NCBI GenBank assembly: GCA_001939145.1
Contig: LSRX01000178.1
Coordinates: 675,722-739,721, forward strand
Origin: Symbiodinium microadriaticum
Taxonomy: Eukaryota > Sar > Dinophyceae > Suessiales > Symbiodiniaceae
Direction: 5' to 3'
Length of the DNA stretch: 64,000 nucleotides
Of the stretch, positions 9,486 through 20,861 are shown piece after piece. A model generated the notes under the pieces. That model was not told where the DNA came from, did not search any database, and saw only the letters and a list, made by a program, of their open reading frames with translations. Made by a program: the position numbers and the translations under genes. Positions within the stretch are counted from its first letter, which is position 1, and each line of letters begins with the position of its first letter.

Positions 9486-11735
9486 AACCGAAAGTTCTTT
9501 TCACCCGCTGTGATGATACCACAGGCAACCACCCAAACCATTTCCTGTTAGCGTTTAGGCTTATGCACTTATGCCCTCAATTGCCAGCGACCGCAGCGTT
9601 GCGAAAAAAAAGGTGCACAGAGCACGCCATGACACAACAGCATGCCGGGAGGGCAGAGCAGTGCAAGGGCAGGGCAGGGCAGGGCAGAACGAGAGCAGGG
9701 CAGGCAGAGCAGGAGGGCAGGGCAGGGCAGAAGGCCACAGGCCCGGGTCCCTGGAATCTGCCTGCTTGGGGGCCCGGGGAGAGCCCATGAACGGTTTAGG
9801 GTGTTCTCGACATCCAGATCGGGCTCACCCAGTATTTAGCCTAGGTGCTGAAACCCAGATTCCCAAGCCCAGGCCCAAACACGCTAAACCCTAAACCCTA
9901 AACCCCTAAACCCCTAAACCCCTAAACCCCTAAACCCTAAACTCTAAACCCTAAACCCTAAACCACCACAACCCCGAACCAAAAAGCCAAAAACTGAGCC
10001 TCGCAGCACCATCAGAGGCGCTAGCCGCAGCGTAGTCGCTGTCATGGACCAACGCTAGAAGATCAAAGAGCTCCTGGCGTTTTCGGGGGCTAGGATAGGG
10101 TTTAGGGTAAGCGCAAAGGGGACTCGCCCTAACCCTAAACCCTAAACCCCTAGACCCCTAAACCCCGAAACCCTAAACCCTAAACCCCTTAAACCCTAAA
10201 CCCCATAAACCCTAAACCCCATAAACCCTAAACCCCAAAAAACCCCCTGTTCCCCAAACCTTTTCCCTTTGGGGGAACCCTATAATATCAAGGAACCCTT
10301 TAATAACCTCCCTCTTCTAATTAATAAGGCCCTTACNCGAAACCCTAAACCCTAAACCCCTTAAACCCTAAACCCCATAAACCCTAAACCCCATAAACCC
10401 TAAACCCCAAAAACCCTAAACCCCCTAAACCCTAAACCCCAAAAACCCTAAAGCGGTTAGCCGAAGGTTCACATCCACATGGAGCCCTACACTCAAAAAG
10501 ACTGCACCCGTTGTATCAAACGTTCCAAGAAGAGGGTATTTTCCTGAATCAAAGGCTTCCTGAACGTTTTGATTTTTCCTAAGCTCTAAACCCTATACTC
10601 TTGACCCGATTTCTTCGTTAACCGCACAGAACCGACGGCGCTGACATCGCCGCTTGCCGTGCGCCCAGGGTCCCAATACCCCTTTGAAGAAGTTACGGCT
10701 CAGGTTTTGGGTTTGGGGGCTTAGCTTGTGTTTAAGGTTTAGCTTTTTAGGGTTTATTTAGGGTTTGGAGTTTAGGGTGGGCAAGTACATTGCTTCATTC
10801 AGGATTCAATGCTATTAGTCTGGGATTCTCAAAAGACAGCTCAGCAAGGTTTCCGAAGCTTCTCAGCGCACCATCATGGCCTTTCTCGACGACTAGAAAC
10901 ATCGAGGGGTTTGGTCTTCCTAAACCCTAAACCCTACACCGTCTTGCTTTGGGGGTTTCGGGTTCAGGGTAGCAAGCTAAATAGAACCCTGCATAAAACC
11001 CATTACGAAGACACCCTTGAATGAAGCCCTCTCCTAGCCTATACTATAAAGCCTGTAAGACCCAGCAAACCCCCTGTTCCCCAAACCTTTTCCCTTTGGG
11101 GGAACCCTATAATATCAAGGAACCCTTTAATAACCTCCCTCTTCTAATTAATAAGGCCCTTACATCATAGAACCCTAGAGAAGTCTTTATAGAACCCGCT
11201 AAGGCGCCCTTCAAGGAAGCCCTAATCTGTACACCCCAAACCCTCTTCTAAGTACTAAGGCCTCTAAGCCTACTCTAAACCCCTAAAAAAAAGCCCTAAA
11301 CCCTCTCCGAATGACTAAGGCCGCCCCTAAGTTTGCCTTAAACCCTAAAAAAACCCTAAACCCTATTCAACCCTAAGCCCCTGAACCCTAAACCCTAAAA
11401 AGCTCTAAACCCTAAACCCTCTCCGACTGACGAAGGTCCCCTCAAGGACCTTAGAAGCTATGAAGCTTAAACCAGCAGCCTTAATGGACTAACAAAGCCT
11501 AGACCTCAGAAGGACCCCCCTAAACCCTAAACCCTAAACCCTCAACTCCTAAACCCTAAACCCCTAAACCCTAAACCCCTAAACCCTAAACCCTAAACCC
11601 CCAAACCCCTAAAACCCTAAACCCTAAAACCCAAAACCCTCAACTCCTGAACCCTAAACCCTAAACCCTAAACCCTAAACCCTAAACCCTAAACCCCTAA
11701 ACCCTCAACCCCTAAACCTTAGAAGGACCCCAAAG
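9486..11735. repeat. Telomere-like arrays with GGCAG repeats and assembly duplication
   Basis: GGCAGGGCAG repeats (9667-9731), CCCTAAA arrays (9890-9965, 10130-10450, 11230-11720) and TTTAGGG units (10095-10110, 10700-10770). Short unique islands (9975-10090, 10460-10690, 10790-10920) hold nothing I can defend as coding. Confidence 0.6.
10240..10337. other. Assembly duplication ending in a single N
   Basis: The 97 bp at 10240-10336 recur exactly at 11067-11163. An N follows at 10337, and the sequence after it repeats what precedes the duplicate. Probably a misjoin. Confidence 0.75.
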
Positions 11736-11805
11736 CGCCTCGCCGACCCGCAGCTCGAGGAGCGGCCGCGTGATGAGGAGGACGTCATCTCCTCAACGCA
11801 GCTGG
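11736..11805 (+). CDS. Candidate internal exon, unknown function
   Basis: 23 codons plus one base, RLADPQLEERPRDEEDVISS, charged. Acceptor CCAAAG|, donor CTGG|GTTTAGGG: the intron begins directly with the telomere-like array. CCCTAAA lies left, TTTAGGG right. Confidence 0.45.
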
Positions 11806-12811
11806 GTTTAGGGGGGTTTATGGGGTTTAGGGTTTAGGGGGTTTAGGGTTTAGGGTTTAGGAGTTTAGGGTTTAGGGTTTAGAGTTTAGGGGTTTAGGGT
11901 TTGGGGTTTAGGGTTTAGGGTTTTGCTCGTTCGGAGCTGTTGGGGTGTAGGGGTTTGGGGTTTAGGGGGGAACTTTAAGGGTTCTTTAAGGATTCCTTCA
12001 AGGGATCTATCAGGAAAGCAGGCTTTAGCTCTTAGGTTTCAAGGTTTTAGGCTTTATGCGGCTCGCTTTAAAGGGGCTGTTGGGGGTGTTGGGGTCTAGG
12101 GGTATTGGGGTTTCGGGTTCAGGGTTTAAGGCTGTTTTGGGGTCTAGGGTTTTGGGTCTGGGGCTTTTTAAGGCTTCATAGTGTTCGGGTTCAGGGCTGT
12201 AGGTTTTGGGTTTTAGGGTTTAGGACTTTGGGACGTATGCACGATCCTGAATTACGAACCTGAACTCTGTGTTTACGGTGCTGGGGGGAGGACTGCTAAT
12301 GGGATATCATCAACATTATTTCCGACATCCACATTAAGGTTTAGGGTTTCGGGTTCAGGGCGAGTTCAGGGTCAGGGATTTTAGGGCTAGGGTTTTTAGG
12401 GTCCGGTTGTGGGCTTCGCTTGGAGGGTGTGCGGCGTGGCTCCTGGTTTGGAGGCTTCAAAACTCTAAACCCTAAACCCTAGAAACCCTAAACCCTAAAC
12501 CCTAAGTCAGTACTTGACGGATCAGGGGGACTTCACAAGTAGAAACCGTATAGAATCCCTACAGTTGGGGCGACGTCGCAAGTGGATATCCTGCAGTTAT
12601 CGTACTTGCCACACCACTTAGAACATAACCTAAACCCTAAACCTAAACTCCCCAAACCCTAAACCCTAAAACCCTAAACCCTAAATTCCCATCTAACCCC
12701 GATGCCCTAGAAACCCTAACTTGCTTCTGCTCCTGTGTGTCAGTCGCCTTTCAAACCTCTATGCTGCTAATAAGAAGGGCCTTAATAATTAGAATAGGGT
12801 TTCGGAGCCCG
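11806..12811. repeat. TTTAGGG then CCCTAAA arrays
   Basis: Long G-rich array (11806-12240, with unique interruptions), a further one (12330-12430), then C-rich arrays (12460-12510, 12630-12690). 12700-12811 is unique and unassigned. Confidence 0.6.
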
Positions 12812-13016
12812 TTATACTATAATCATAAAGAGGAGCCCCCAAAATACTGTTGATGATATAAAGCCAGCATGACCTTAAGGACCCTAAGCTATGGGAATTA
12901 TGGTCTATTCCTTATTATGGGTAATGCAGGATTTTTATCATCAACCGTAGTGTTGGTAATTATTTTCAGCTCCTTGGGGATCCGACGCTCTCCAAGAGAC
13001 TCCCGACTTCTCTTTG
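12812..13016 (-). CDS. Two-exon gene end split by family A element
   Basis: Exon 12946-13016 follows GGGATTCCAG... CCCAG| and reads KEKSGVSWRASDPQGAENNY. Its donor TACG|GTTGATG is the element. After CAACAG| exon 12812-12846 continues in phase with a hydrophobic tail VFWGLLFMIIV and TAA. The second exon is only 35 bp, so it is weak evidence by itself. Confidence 0.42.
12847..12947 (-). mobile_element. Family A introner-like element, copy 4
   Basis: Flanked by TA (12845-12846, 12948-12949). On the minus strand it begins CGGTTGATGAT and ends ATCATCAACAG. The predicted intron 12847-12945 is 99 bp. Confidence 0.8.
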
Positions 13017-13029
13017 CTGGGATTCCAGG

Positions 13030-13215
13030 CTTAGGACCTAATCCCTAAACCCTAAACCCTAAACTCCCTAAACCCTAAACTCCCTAAACCCTATAAACCC
13101 TAAAACCCTAAACCCTGAACACTAAACCCTGAACTCTAAACCCCAACCCCTAAACCCTGAACTCTAAACCTTAAACCCTGAACCCGAAACCCGAAACCCG
13201 AAACCCGAAACCCGA
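13030..13215. repeat. CCCTAAA array
   Basis: C-rich variants including CCCGAAA repeats at its right end. Confidence 0.7.
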
Positions 13216-13250
13216 GGGGCTTGAACCCTGGACCCCTCATGCCCGGACAG

Positions 13251-13314
13251 CGCGCCTTCCACGTCCACTTTGCCGTCCGGGCCCGTCCTGGTGTGAAGAG
13301 CTGCCGAGTTCAGG
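13251..13314 (+). CDS. Candidate internal exon, unknown function
   Basis: Acceptor CATGCCCGGACAG|, 21 codons (RAFHVHFAVRARPGVKSCR), donor CAGG|GTTTGGG. A C-rich array lies left and a G-rich array (13310-13510) right. An ATG four codons upstream could instead be a start. Confidence 0.4.
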
Positions 13315-13593
13315 GTTTGGGGGGCAGCCTTCAGGGTGTAGGGTCTGGGTTTCAGCGCGCAGGTTCAGCCTTCAGGGTGTGGGGTTTAGGGTTTAGGGGT
13401 CAGCCTCCGGGTTTAGGGTTTAGGGTTCAGCCTTCAGGGTGTAGGGTTTAGGGGGCCAGGGTTTCTTTGTTCGACTTAGGGTTTGGAGTTTAGGGTTTAG
13501 GGCTGACGTCCCGAACCGTGACGACTGGGCAGGGGGTGCGAAGCCGTCTTCGGTCCACAGAGAGCCCCATACCCCTCAATTGAGGAATATACC

Positions 13594-13766
13594 CTAAATC
13601 ATAATATTACGGCCCCTTCTGTTGATGATTGAAATCCTGCAGTACCTTAACGTCCCTAAACGATGGGAATTATTGTACATTCCTCATTATGGGGTAATGC
13701 AGGATTTGTATCATCAGCCGTATCATATCAGGTGTACCGGGCTTGGTTTCCTTAACATCCATTCCG
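13594..13766 (-). CDS. Two-exon segment split by family A element, GC donor
   Basis: Exon 13719-13766 follows AACTTCCAAG| and reads GMDVKETKPGTPDMI. The donor within the element is ACG|GCTGATG, a GC site. After CAACAG| the frame continues in phase for seven codons to TAG (13594-13596). The second part is too short to be strong evidence. Confidence 0.35.
13619..13720 (-). mobile_element. Family A introner-like element, copy 5
   Basis: Minus-strand ends CGGCTGATGATAC and CATCAACAG. The canonical GT has become GC, a donor class common in dinoflagellates (family knowledge). Confidence 0.8.
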
Positions 13767-13942
13767 CTTGGAAGTTAAGCCAACATGCTTTTTTTTTGGA
13801 GATCTTATAACAAGAAACCATAACCAACAAAAACAAAAAGTCTCAACAGTGCCAAGATCCTTGTTAGAGTTCAGGAAACGAAGGTTGTATCGGTTTCGCC
13901 AAAGGCAGGATTCGAGAGTGGCTGCAACTCTCAGCAAATCGC

Positions 13943-14100
13943 CCAGAGAGCCCAATACCTGCAAATCCAGAAACAATCCTGAAACTGCAGGAATATACCA
14001 TCATGCACCCTAGACTATGGGAACATACCTTAAGCTGTAGGGCCTTTCATATTCTGAATCTTAAGGCATATTCCTGAATCAAGGGTACTGGGCTCTCTGG
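13943..14100. repeat. Palindromic element with CCAGAGAG/CTCTCTGG ends
   Basis: Left arm CCAGAGAGCCCAATACCT, right arm AGGGTACTGGGCTCTCTGG. The interior shares CTATGGGAA and GGCATATTCC with family A. Confidence 0.5.
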
Positions 14101-14129
14101 CACGGGGAACTCGAGCAGAGATCCGATAG

Positions 14130-14545
14130 AATAGGCCCTAAAACCCTAAAACCCAAAACCCTAAACCCTAAACCCTAAACCCTCAATCCTAAACCCTAAC
14201 CCGTAAACCCGGATCCACACGACCGAAAAGCAGGGGAAACCCCACCAAACTGCCATCCTGAACCCAAAACCAACCCAAAAAGAGTCATAACTAACTCCTC
14301 TAGCAGCCTTCTAAAGGGTTTAGGGTTTAGGGTTTAGGGCTTAGGGTTTAGGGTCACCCGAACTTTGATCATCTTCTCAACCGACAGCTTTCCCTAAAGC
14401 GTAGACGTGGCGGAGGCTTTTGGTCCTGACTTTCGCATCCCCAAGCACGGCTCCCGGTCGGTTGCTCCTGAGTCTCCGACGGCGGTGTTAAGCAGTAAGT
14501 AGGGCTTAGGCTTCCAGCAGGGGTTGATCAGGGTACTGGAACGGC
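14130..14545. repeat. Telomere-like arrays and unassigned sequence
   Basis: CCCTAAA array 14130-14210, an island 14215-14312 open on both strands, TTTAGGG array 14313-14355, then unique sequence without a supported gene. Confidence 0.5.
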
Positions 14546-14594
14546 TATATATATATATATATATATATACATACATATATACATATACATACAT

Positions 14595-14625
<31 letters not shown>

Positions 14626-14628
14626 TAT
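14546..14628. repeat. (TA)n / (GATA)n microsatellite
   Basis: TA dinucleotides followed by CATA and GATA units. Confidence 0.9.
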
Positions 14629-15199
14629 TTAAGGTCTAGTCTAGTTAGGAGATCAGGTGTCTTAGTAAGTACAAGTAGGTTCGAAGGTAGCTTTAGAAGT
14701 AGGCAAGCGCCATTTGAGTTCTCATCACTCGACTGCCCACTAAGTCCCATCCTTTCTGAAGTGCCCACGGTTTAGGGTTTAGGGTTTAGGGTTTAGGGTT
14801 GCCCTCTACTGGATTCTGAGTTTGAGGTACTGTAACCAGAAGGAAAAAAGTGTAGACCAGGATTTGCCTGGTGTCTCGACGTCCTCAGGGTTTATGATTC
14901 GTGTTTTAAGCAACCCACGCAACCCCCTAAACCCTAAACCCTGAACCCTAAAGCCCAAACCCCTAAACCCTAAAGCCTAAAACCCTAAACCCTAAACCCC
15001 TCAACCCTAAACCCTGAGACCTACCCCCAAACCCCTCCTTTTCTCTGAGCTCACGCCGAAAGCGACCGGAAGGCCTCCTGTCTTAAGGACCTCCCGGGCA
15101 CCGGTCGGGTTGACAACACGAGGCTGGGCTGCGCTGCTTTCGGAGGCACTGTTTCGTTTTGTACTGTACTATATCTTATTGTAAGTTAGTATATTATTA

Positions 15200-15290
15200 T
15201 ATATTATAACATAATATAATAGAATAAAATAGAATAGAATAGAATAGAATAGAATAGAATAGAATAGCATAGAACATAACATAGTATATC
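15200..15290. repeat. (GAATA)n microsatellite
   Basis: Pentanucleotide AATAG units in an A+T-rich stretch. Confidence 0.9.
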
Positions 15291-15521
15291 TTTAAAAAGA
15301 AACTCATAGAGTTCCTTCAGGGTGTTGTAGGCTTTTCTTGGGAACTCCTGAGGATTTGGGGATGGGGGCCCTCTGATTTCTGCATTTTGCTCCTGCCTTC
15401 CGTGTAGGCTGTAGGTCGAGTCATAAGTGCAGCGATAAAACGCTAGTTAAGCCTCTGGACACTACGTTCTCTGGTTGAAGCACCTAGACACCTTAAACCC
15501 CAAAACAGCCAAAGCTAGGAC

Positions 15522-15704
15522 ATGCCCTGTAACTGCACTTGCAGCTCTACGTTCGATGTGCTCGCCGGTAGCGATGGTGAAATCATGATTTGCCCCGGCC
15601 CTCCTAAACAGCATATCTTGCCGTTGCTAGCTTACCGAGCACTGCTCAGTCGCACTGGCATCCCCTTCTCCCGGCTGATCTTCAAGCGAAGATGCGCCAT
15701 CTGA
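15522..15704 (+). CDS. Single-exon 60-residue frame, unknown function
   Basis: ATG-to-TGA frame starting MPCNCTCSSTFDVLAGSDG, Cys-rich at the start and basic/hydrophobic at the end. The opposite strand offers two attractive frames joined by a GTAAGC donor, but the implied intron (15601-15635) would be only 35 bp, so I prefer the + reading. No family recognised. Confidence 0.35.
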   Translation: MPCNCTCSSTFDVLAGSDGEIMICPGPPKQHILPLLAYRALLSRTGIPFSRLIFKRRCAI

Positions 15705-15764
15705 AGGCTCGGGAGCCTGGCGTTCAAGAGTAGAATATACTGGCCCGAAGTCTTACTTTTTAAG

Positions 15765-16151
15765 CCTTTAGGGTTTAGGGTTTAGGGTTTAGGGCGTTTA
15801 GGGTTTGGGTTTAGGGTTTAGGATTTAGGGTTTAGGGTTTAGGGTTTAGAGCTTAGAGTTTAGGATTTAGGGTGTGGTGTTTAAGGTTTCGGGCTTGGGG
15901 CCTGAGGCTTTCCCCGCAACGGCTACGTAATGGTGCAGAAACTCGGAAAGCGATAGCCGAATGACGCTCTAAGAACCCTTCACCCCTAAACCCAAAGCCC
16001 TAAACCCGAAACCCTAAACCCAAAGCCCTAAGCCCTAAACCGAAGCCCTAAACCCTAAGCCCTAAACCCTAAAGCCTAAATCCTAAAGCCTAAGCCCTAA
16101 ACCCTAAACCCTAGATCCTAGACCCCAAAAGGGCCTCACTTAACCCGAAGC
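15765..16151. repeat. TTTAGGG then CCCTAAA arrays
   Basis: G-rich array 15765-15900, short island, C-rich array 15975-16130. Confidence 0.65.
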
Positions 16152-16189
16152 CTAGGAGTCGGGCTCCAGGGCTTGGAGCTGAGGATTTG
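16152..16189 (-). CDS. Candidate short terminal exon
   Basis: After CCCTGAAG| the frame reads NPQLQALEPDS and stops (TAG 16152-16154). A C-rich array lies left and a G-rich array right. Confidence 0.3.
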
Positions 16190-16866
16190 CTTCAGGGTTC
16201 ATCAGGGTTTAGGGTCGAGGGTTTAAGGCTAAGGGTTCAGGGTTTAGGGGTTTAGGGTTTAGGATTTAGGGTTTAGGGTTTAGGGTTTACGGTTTAGGGT
16301 TTAGGGTTTAGGGTTCAGGGTGTAGGGATTAGGATTTACTTTAGAGGCTCATAACCTACTTCCCAAGTCCTCTTATCCTACACAGCTATCAGTTACGGTT
16401 CAGACAGAGCAGAACTTCAGGGCCAAGGGTTCAAAGTCCACAAATTACCGGGGAGCCAGCAACCAAAGCTGGATCAAGAAGGAGTCCAGTCCCTTGAAAC
16501 CTGCTCCTTCTGATTCCAAACTGGAAACTGAGCTCTAAACTAAACCCCAAGCGAAGCTCTAAGATGAACCCCAAACTAAGCTCTGAACTAGACCTGAAAC
16601 TTAGCCCTAAACTAAACCCTGAACCCAATCGATTATTTGCCCGGGGTTTAAACGCTAAACCCTAAACTCTAAACCCTCAACCCTAAACCCTAAAACCTAA
16701 ACTATAAGCCCTAAGCTCTAAACCCTAAACTCGGGCCAGCATGGACTTCAACCCCACACGGTAGCCGGTAGCATCACCAAGCCAAAATTCCGCAAACTCT
16801 GGTCCCAAAACTAGACGGTTTAGGTTTAGGGCTTAGGGTTCTCCCGACGACCGATATCAACTGCAG

Positions 16867-16933
16867 AGGACCAACGTCAAAAGCTGACATGGTCCGGCTG
16901 TGCGCGAACGAACAGCTGCTGGTCGAGCGCTAG
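16867..16933 (+). CDS. Candidate terminal exon, unknown function
   Basis: After ATCAACTGCAG| the frame reads GPTSKADMVRLCANEQLLVE and stops at TAG. The same frame continues beyond the TAG with protein-like sequence to 16963, so this may be a decayed exon. Neighbouring 16195-16340 and 16815-16845 are TTTAGGG arrays. Confidence 0.35.
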
Positions 16934-17276
16934 GGCGCAAGGCACATGGTTCTCTTGTGTCTCTTGCTGGACGCGTAAGCAGAACCTGCTGGGTGCGCGG
17001 GCAAAACCACGGGCGGGGGAGCATAACCGCCTGAGCCCTAAACCCTAAAACCCTAAACCCTAAAAGCCATAAAACCCTAAACCCAAAAACCCTCAAACCC
17101 CAAACCCAAAAACCCGAAACCCTCATCTCCAAAACCCCTAAAAATTACAGGAGCCCCGATACGGCCCCATCTAACCCTTATCCTAAAGAGTAGGATCCTC
17201 ATTATAAGGACCCCAAAACAAGGTTAAACCCTAAACCCTAAACCCTAAACTCCCATCTAAAGCCCCTTGAACCAAG

Positions 17277-17338
17277 GAGGCCTCGGGCCGGCGGCCGGGA
17301 TCTGAAGATGACCGGGGCCTCTCTGAACCTCCACTAGG
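17277..17338 (+). CDS. Candidate exon, weak
   Basis: After GAACCAAG| the frame reads EASGRRPGSEDDRGLSEPPL. The donor (GG|GCTTTTGG) is a guess. The antisense frames are open too. Confidence 0.25.
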
Positions 17339-17410
17339 GCTTTTGGGGGTTTAGGGTTGTTTGGGCTTTTGGGGTTTAGGGTGTTTTGGGCTTTTGGGGG
17401 TTTAGGGTTT

Positions 17411-18095
17411 NNNNNNNNNNNNNNNNNNNNNNNNNNNNNNNNNNNNNNNNNNNNNNNNNNNNNNNNNNNNNNNNNNNNNNNNNNNNNNNNNNNNNNNNNN
17501 NNNNNNNNNNNNNNNNNNNNNNNNNNNNNNNNNNNNNNNNNNNNNNNNNNNNNNNNNNNNNNNNNNNNNNNNNNNNNNNNNNNNNNNNNNNNNNNNNNNN
17601 NNNNNNNNNNNNNNNNNNNNNNNNNNNNNNNNNNNNNNNNNNNNNNNNNNNNNNNNNNNNNNNNNNNNNNNNNNNNNNNNNNNNNNNNNNNNNNNNNNNN
17701 NNNNNNNNNNNNNNNNNNNNNNNNNNNNNNNNNNNNNNNNNNNNNNNNNNNNNNNNNNNNNNNNNNNNNNNNNNNNNNNNNNNNNNNNNNNNNNNNNNNN
17801 NNNNNNNNNNNNNNNNNNNNNNNNNNNNNNNNNNNNNNNNNNNNNNNNNNNNNNNNNNNNNNNNNNNNNNNNNNNNNNNNNNNNNNNNNNNNNNNNNNNN
17901 NNNNNNNNNNNNNNNNNNNNNNNNNNNNNNNNNNNNNNNNNNNNNNNNNNNNNNNNNNNNNNNNNNNNNNNNNNNNNNNNNNNNNNNNNNNNNNNNNNNN
18001 NNNNNNNNNNNNNNNNNNNNNNNNNNNNNNNNNNNNNNNNNNNNNNNNNNNNNNNNNNNNNNNNNNNNNNNNNNNNNNNNNNNNNNNNNNNNNNN
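17411..18095. other. Assembly gap (685 N)
   Basis: Unresolved bases. Flanked on the left by TTTTGGGGGTTTAGGG repeats. Confidence 1.
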
Positions 18096-18998
18096 GGGGT
18101 GGGCTCTCTGAGCTGGCTGGGCTGTGGGCGGGCTGGACCGGGTTGGGGCTGGGCTGGTGGTTGTTGGCGCGGCTTGGAATTGATCTTTTCGTACACGCTG
18201 AGCGAAAATTCGAAAATGCAATTCGAAGCGAGATTCATTAGTCAGTTCTTGAGGGTTTAGGGTTTAGGTGTTTTTGGGCTTTAGGGTTTTAGGGTCTTAG
18301 GGTTTAGGATTTAGGGTTTGGGGGTTCACGGTTTAGGGTTTCAGGGTTTAGAGTTTAGGGTTTAGGGTTTAGGGGCTTTAGGGGTTTAGGGTTTTAGGGT
18401 TAGGGCGTAGGGTTTCGGAGGCTCATCTGACTTGGCTACAAGGGATATGTACGAGAGAACCTTGATTGGGGCTTAGGGTTTAGGCTAGGGTTTGCCTTTT
18501 CGGGCTTAAGGTTTACAAAGCAAGGATATGAGTACCTGAATGAGCCCTGTGTGCATGTACAAGGTGTCAGGGTGGGAACTCTCTGCTCTCGAGGTTTGCG
18601 GCTCCAACCGCTCTGAAACGGCCGTGGCATCAGGCGTGGCCTGCAGTCGATGAAGAATACTATGCTGCCAAGCGGTGCAATCCAGGTAGCGGGCTTCCTC
18701 AGGCAGGTGCCGCATACGTTCCAGTTGCTTGGTGGCGGTCTGTAGCAACAGGTGCTGGGCCAGAGGAACACCAAGTCTAGTTTCTTTTTTGCACAAACCC
18801 TAGTTTCTAAGTCCCATGATCCTCCAGGCACAGGGGCAGGGGTTCCGAGCGATCGAGAGCTGAGGCTTATTGGGGTTGAGAGTTTGGGGTTTAGGATTTC
18901 AGGGCTAAACCCGAAACCCCAAAGGCCCCTAAGCCCCGAAGCCCCCTAAGCCCCCCAAGCCCCCAAGCCCCAAAGCCCTAAGCCCCCAACCCCCAAAG
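18096..18998. other. Mixed telomere-like repeats and a divided family D element
   Basis: TTTAGGG array 18250-18420. Family D half-sites (AAGGATATGAGTACC at about 18521 and TTTCTAAGTCCCATGATCC at about 18804) flank unique sequence 18540-18800 that is open in two minus frames. C-rich AAGCCCC repeats occupy 18905-19000. Confidence 0.45.
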
Positions 18999-19036
18999 CC
19001 CCTGCGGGTCGAGGGATTGAGACGGCCTCAGTATTG
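18999..19036 (+). CDS. Candidate short exon with strong donor
   Basis: Twelve codons plus two bases (PLRVEGLRRPQY) end at TATTG|GTAAGT. The acceptor CCCAAAG| is weak. Confidence 0.3.
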
Positions 19037-19655
19037 GTAAGTTAACCCTAAACCCTAAACCCTGAACCCTAAACCCTAAAACCTAAACCCCAAACCCTAA
19101 ACCCTAAACCCTAAATCCTGGCCGGGCTCTTAGAGAAGTTCAACGGTTCGAAGGCTCGAGGCCCGGGCTTTTGGAGCTGAGGTCCAAGGGCTCAGAGATT
19201 CGAGTATTTTGTGTTTTAAGGGTGTAGGGCTTAGATCGTCGGGCTTCAAGGTTTAAGGGTTCAGGGCTTAGATCGTCGGGTTTCAAGGTTTAAGGGTTTG
19301 GGGTTTAGATCGTCGGATTTCAAGGGTTAAGGGTTTAGGGTTTAGGGCTTAGATCGTCGGGTTTAAGGGTTAAGGGTTTAGGGCTTAAGGCTTAGCACTT
19401 CGGGTTTGAGGGTTTAGGGCTTAGGGCTTCTTGCTTACGGCTTAGGGCGACGCACTTCGGGTTCAAGGTCTTGGGCTTCGGGCTTAGGGTTTTGGGCTTA
19501 GCACTTTGGGTTTAAGGGTCTAGGGCTTCGGGCTTAGCACTTCGGGTTTAAGGGTTTAAGGGCTTCGGATCTTGCGACTGAGGGAATTCACCCTAAACCC
19601 TAAACCCCTAAACCCCTAAACTCCTAAACCCCTAAACCCTAAACCCTAAACCCAG

Positions 19656-19741
19656 AAGCTTTGCCGGCTATAGCCCTGAGGTCTTCGCGCTTACGACTGC
19701 CGACACGATCGGGTTTGCGTCTTCCGGTCACGTAGGGGTTA
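19656..19741 (+). CDS. Candidate internal exon, unknown function
   Basis: After AAACCCAG| the frame reads SFAGYSPEVFALTTADTIGF and ends GGTCAC|GTAGGG. A CCCTAAA array lies left and a TTTAGGG array right. A downstream C-terminal exon may start near 19885 after the strong tract ending ACTTTCTGCAG|. Confidence 0.42.
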
Positions 19742-20158
19742 GGATGTAGGGCTTTGGGGTGTAGAGTTTAGGGTTTAGAGCTTTGGGCTTCGGGTTTAGA
19801 GATTTGGGTTTAGGGCTTAGGGTTTAGGGTTCAGGGCTTAGGGATGTGTCTGTGTCTTCTTCCTTTCTTCGAACTTTCTGCAGCATAAAGCCAAATCGCT
19901 GGAACCCTAAAGCGTAAACCACACGCGGAAGTTCTGCACCCCAAACCCCCTAACCCGAAGCGTCTTGACTCTCTAATACAAATTCACGAATAATGGGAAT
20001 AGGGTTGCAGGCTGTATTTTAACAGGACTCTATGGAAAGAATACCGATTTGCTCTTGCTTATCACTAACAAGTCAAGCCTCTACATTACACCCTAAACCC
20101 CAAACTCTGAGTTTCAATCCCTGAAAACCCTAAACCCTAAACTCCTAAACCGCGGCAG

Positions 20159-20227
20159 GCCTTCGCTGCGAGGAGCATCGGCGGCGTCTGTGAAAGGCTG
20201 AGTGTCCTTGAAGTGAACCGGCGCTAA
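20159..20227 (+). CDS. Candidate terminal exon
   Basis: After CGCGGCAG| the frame reads AFAARSIGGVCERLSVLEVN and stops at TAA (20225-20227). A GTGAAC donor (20213) is an alternative end. Confidence 0.4.
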   Translation, partial: AFAARSIGGVCERLSVLEVNRR

Positions 20228-20628
20228 ACCGCAGTGGCACGATTTGGGGTTTAGGGTTTAGGGTTAATGTGGTACTCTTTCGTGGTAGTCTATGTACAAC
20301 TATGCTACCTACAGTATACTGTAGTGTAAACCCCCAACCCTCTCCGGCCAAATAGTCATCCCGAAACCCTAAACCCTCAAACCCTAAACCCTAAACCATA
20401 CAAAACTCAGCCCCTGATATAGGAACCTTCATCATTAGAACCAGGTTTTGTGGTCTGCGCTTTCACATAAACTATAAAAAAAGAGGCTCTCAAGGGAGAC
20501 TAATCGCAACTCATTAGGCTTAGATAATGCGGGATCGTACGCTCGAAGTTCTTGTGACACTGTTATGGCTTATAGGGTTTAAAACCTACATAAACCCTAA
20601 AACACAACCCTAAACTGTTTCCCGACAG

Positions 20629-20689
20629 ACACCCAGGAGGACCTGGACAACGCCAAAGAAGACAGATGCAGCGAAATGAGGCTCCCCGG
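20629..20689 (+). CDS. Candidate internal exon
   Basis: Acceptor TGTTTCCCGACAG|, residues TQEDLDNAKEDRCSEMRLP, donor CCCGG|GTGTTC. The phase does not match the next exon I recognise (20862), so an exon may be missing between them. Confidence 0.42.
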
Positions 20690-20861
20690 GTGTTCTAGGT
20701 CGAAGGATTTTGGCCCTTTTAGGGTTGGGGCGGGTTTGGGATTCAAGCCCTAAACCCTAAACCCCTAAACCCCTAAACCCTAAACCCTAAACCGTAAGGT
20801 GCGACGGCTCGTAGAGCCACTGAGCCCTATGTCCTATGTTTGAGCCGTCCCAAAGGCTCAG

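Noticed and set aside
13757..13782. 5S rRNA-like motif CCATTCCGCTTGGAAGTTAA
   Set aside because: Only this ~23-bp piece resembles 5S rRNA; no other 5S segments surround it, and it overlaps a candidate exon.
15492..15716. Minus-strand two-exon gene with GTAAGC donor
   Set aside because: The intron would be only 35 bp, and an uninterrupted ATG-start frame exists on the + strand (15522-15704).
17357..18241. Long open frames across 17411-18095
   Set aside because: They consist almost wholly of N; only the assembly gap keeps them open.
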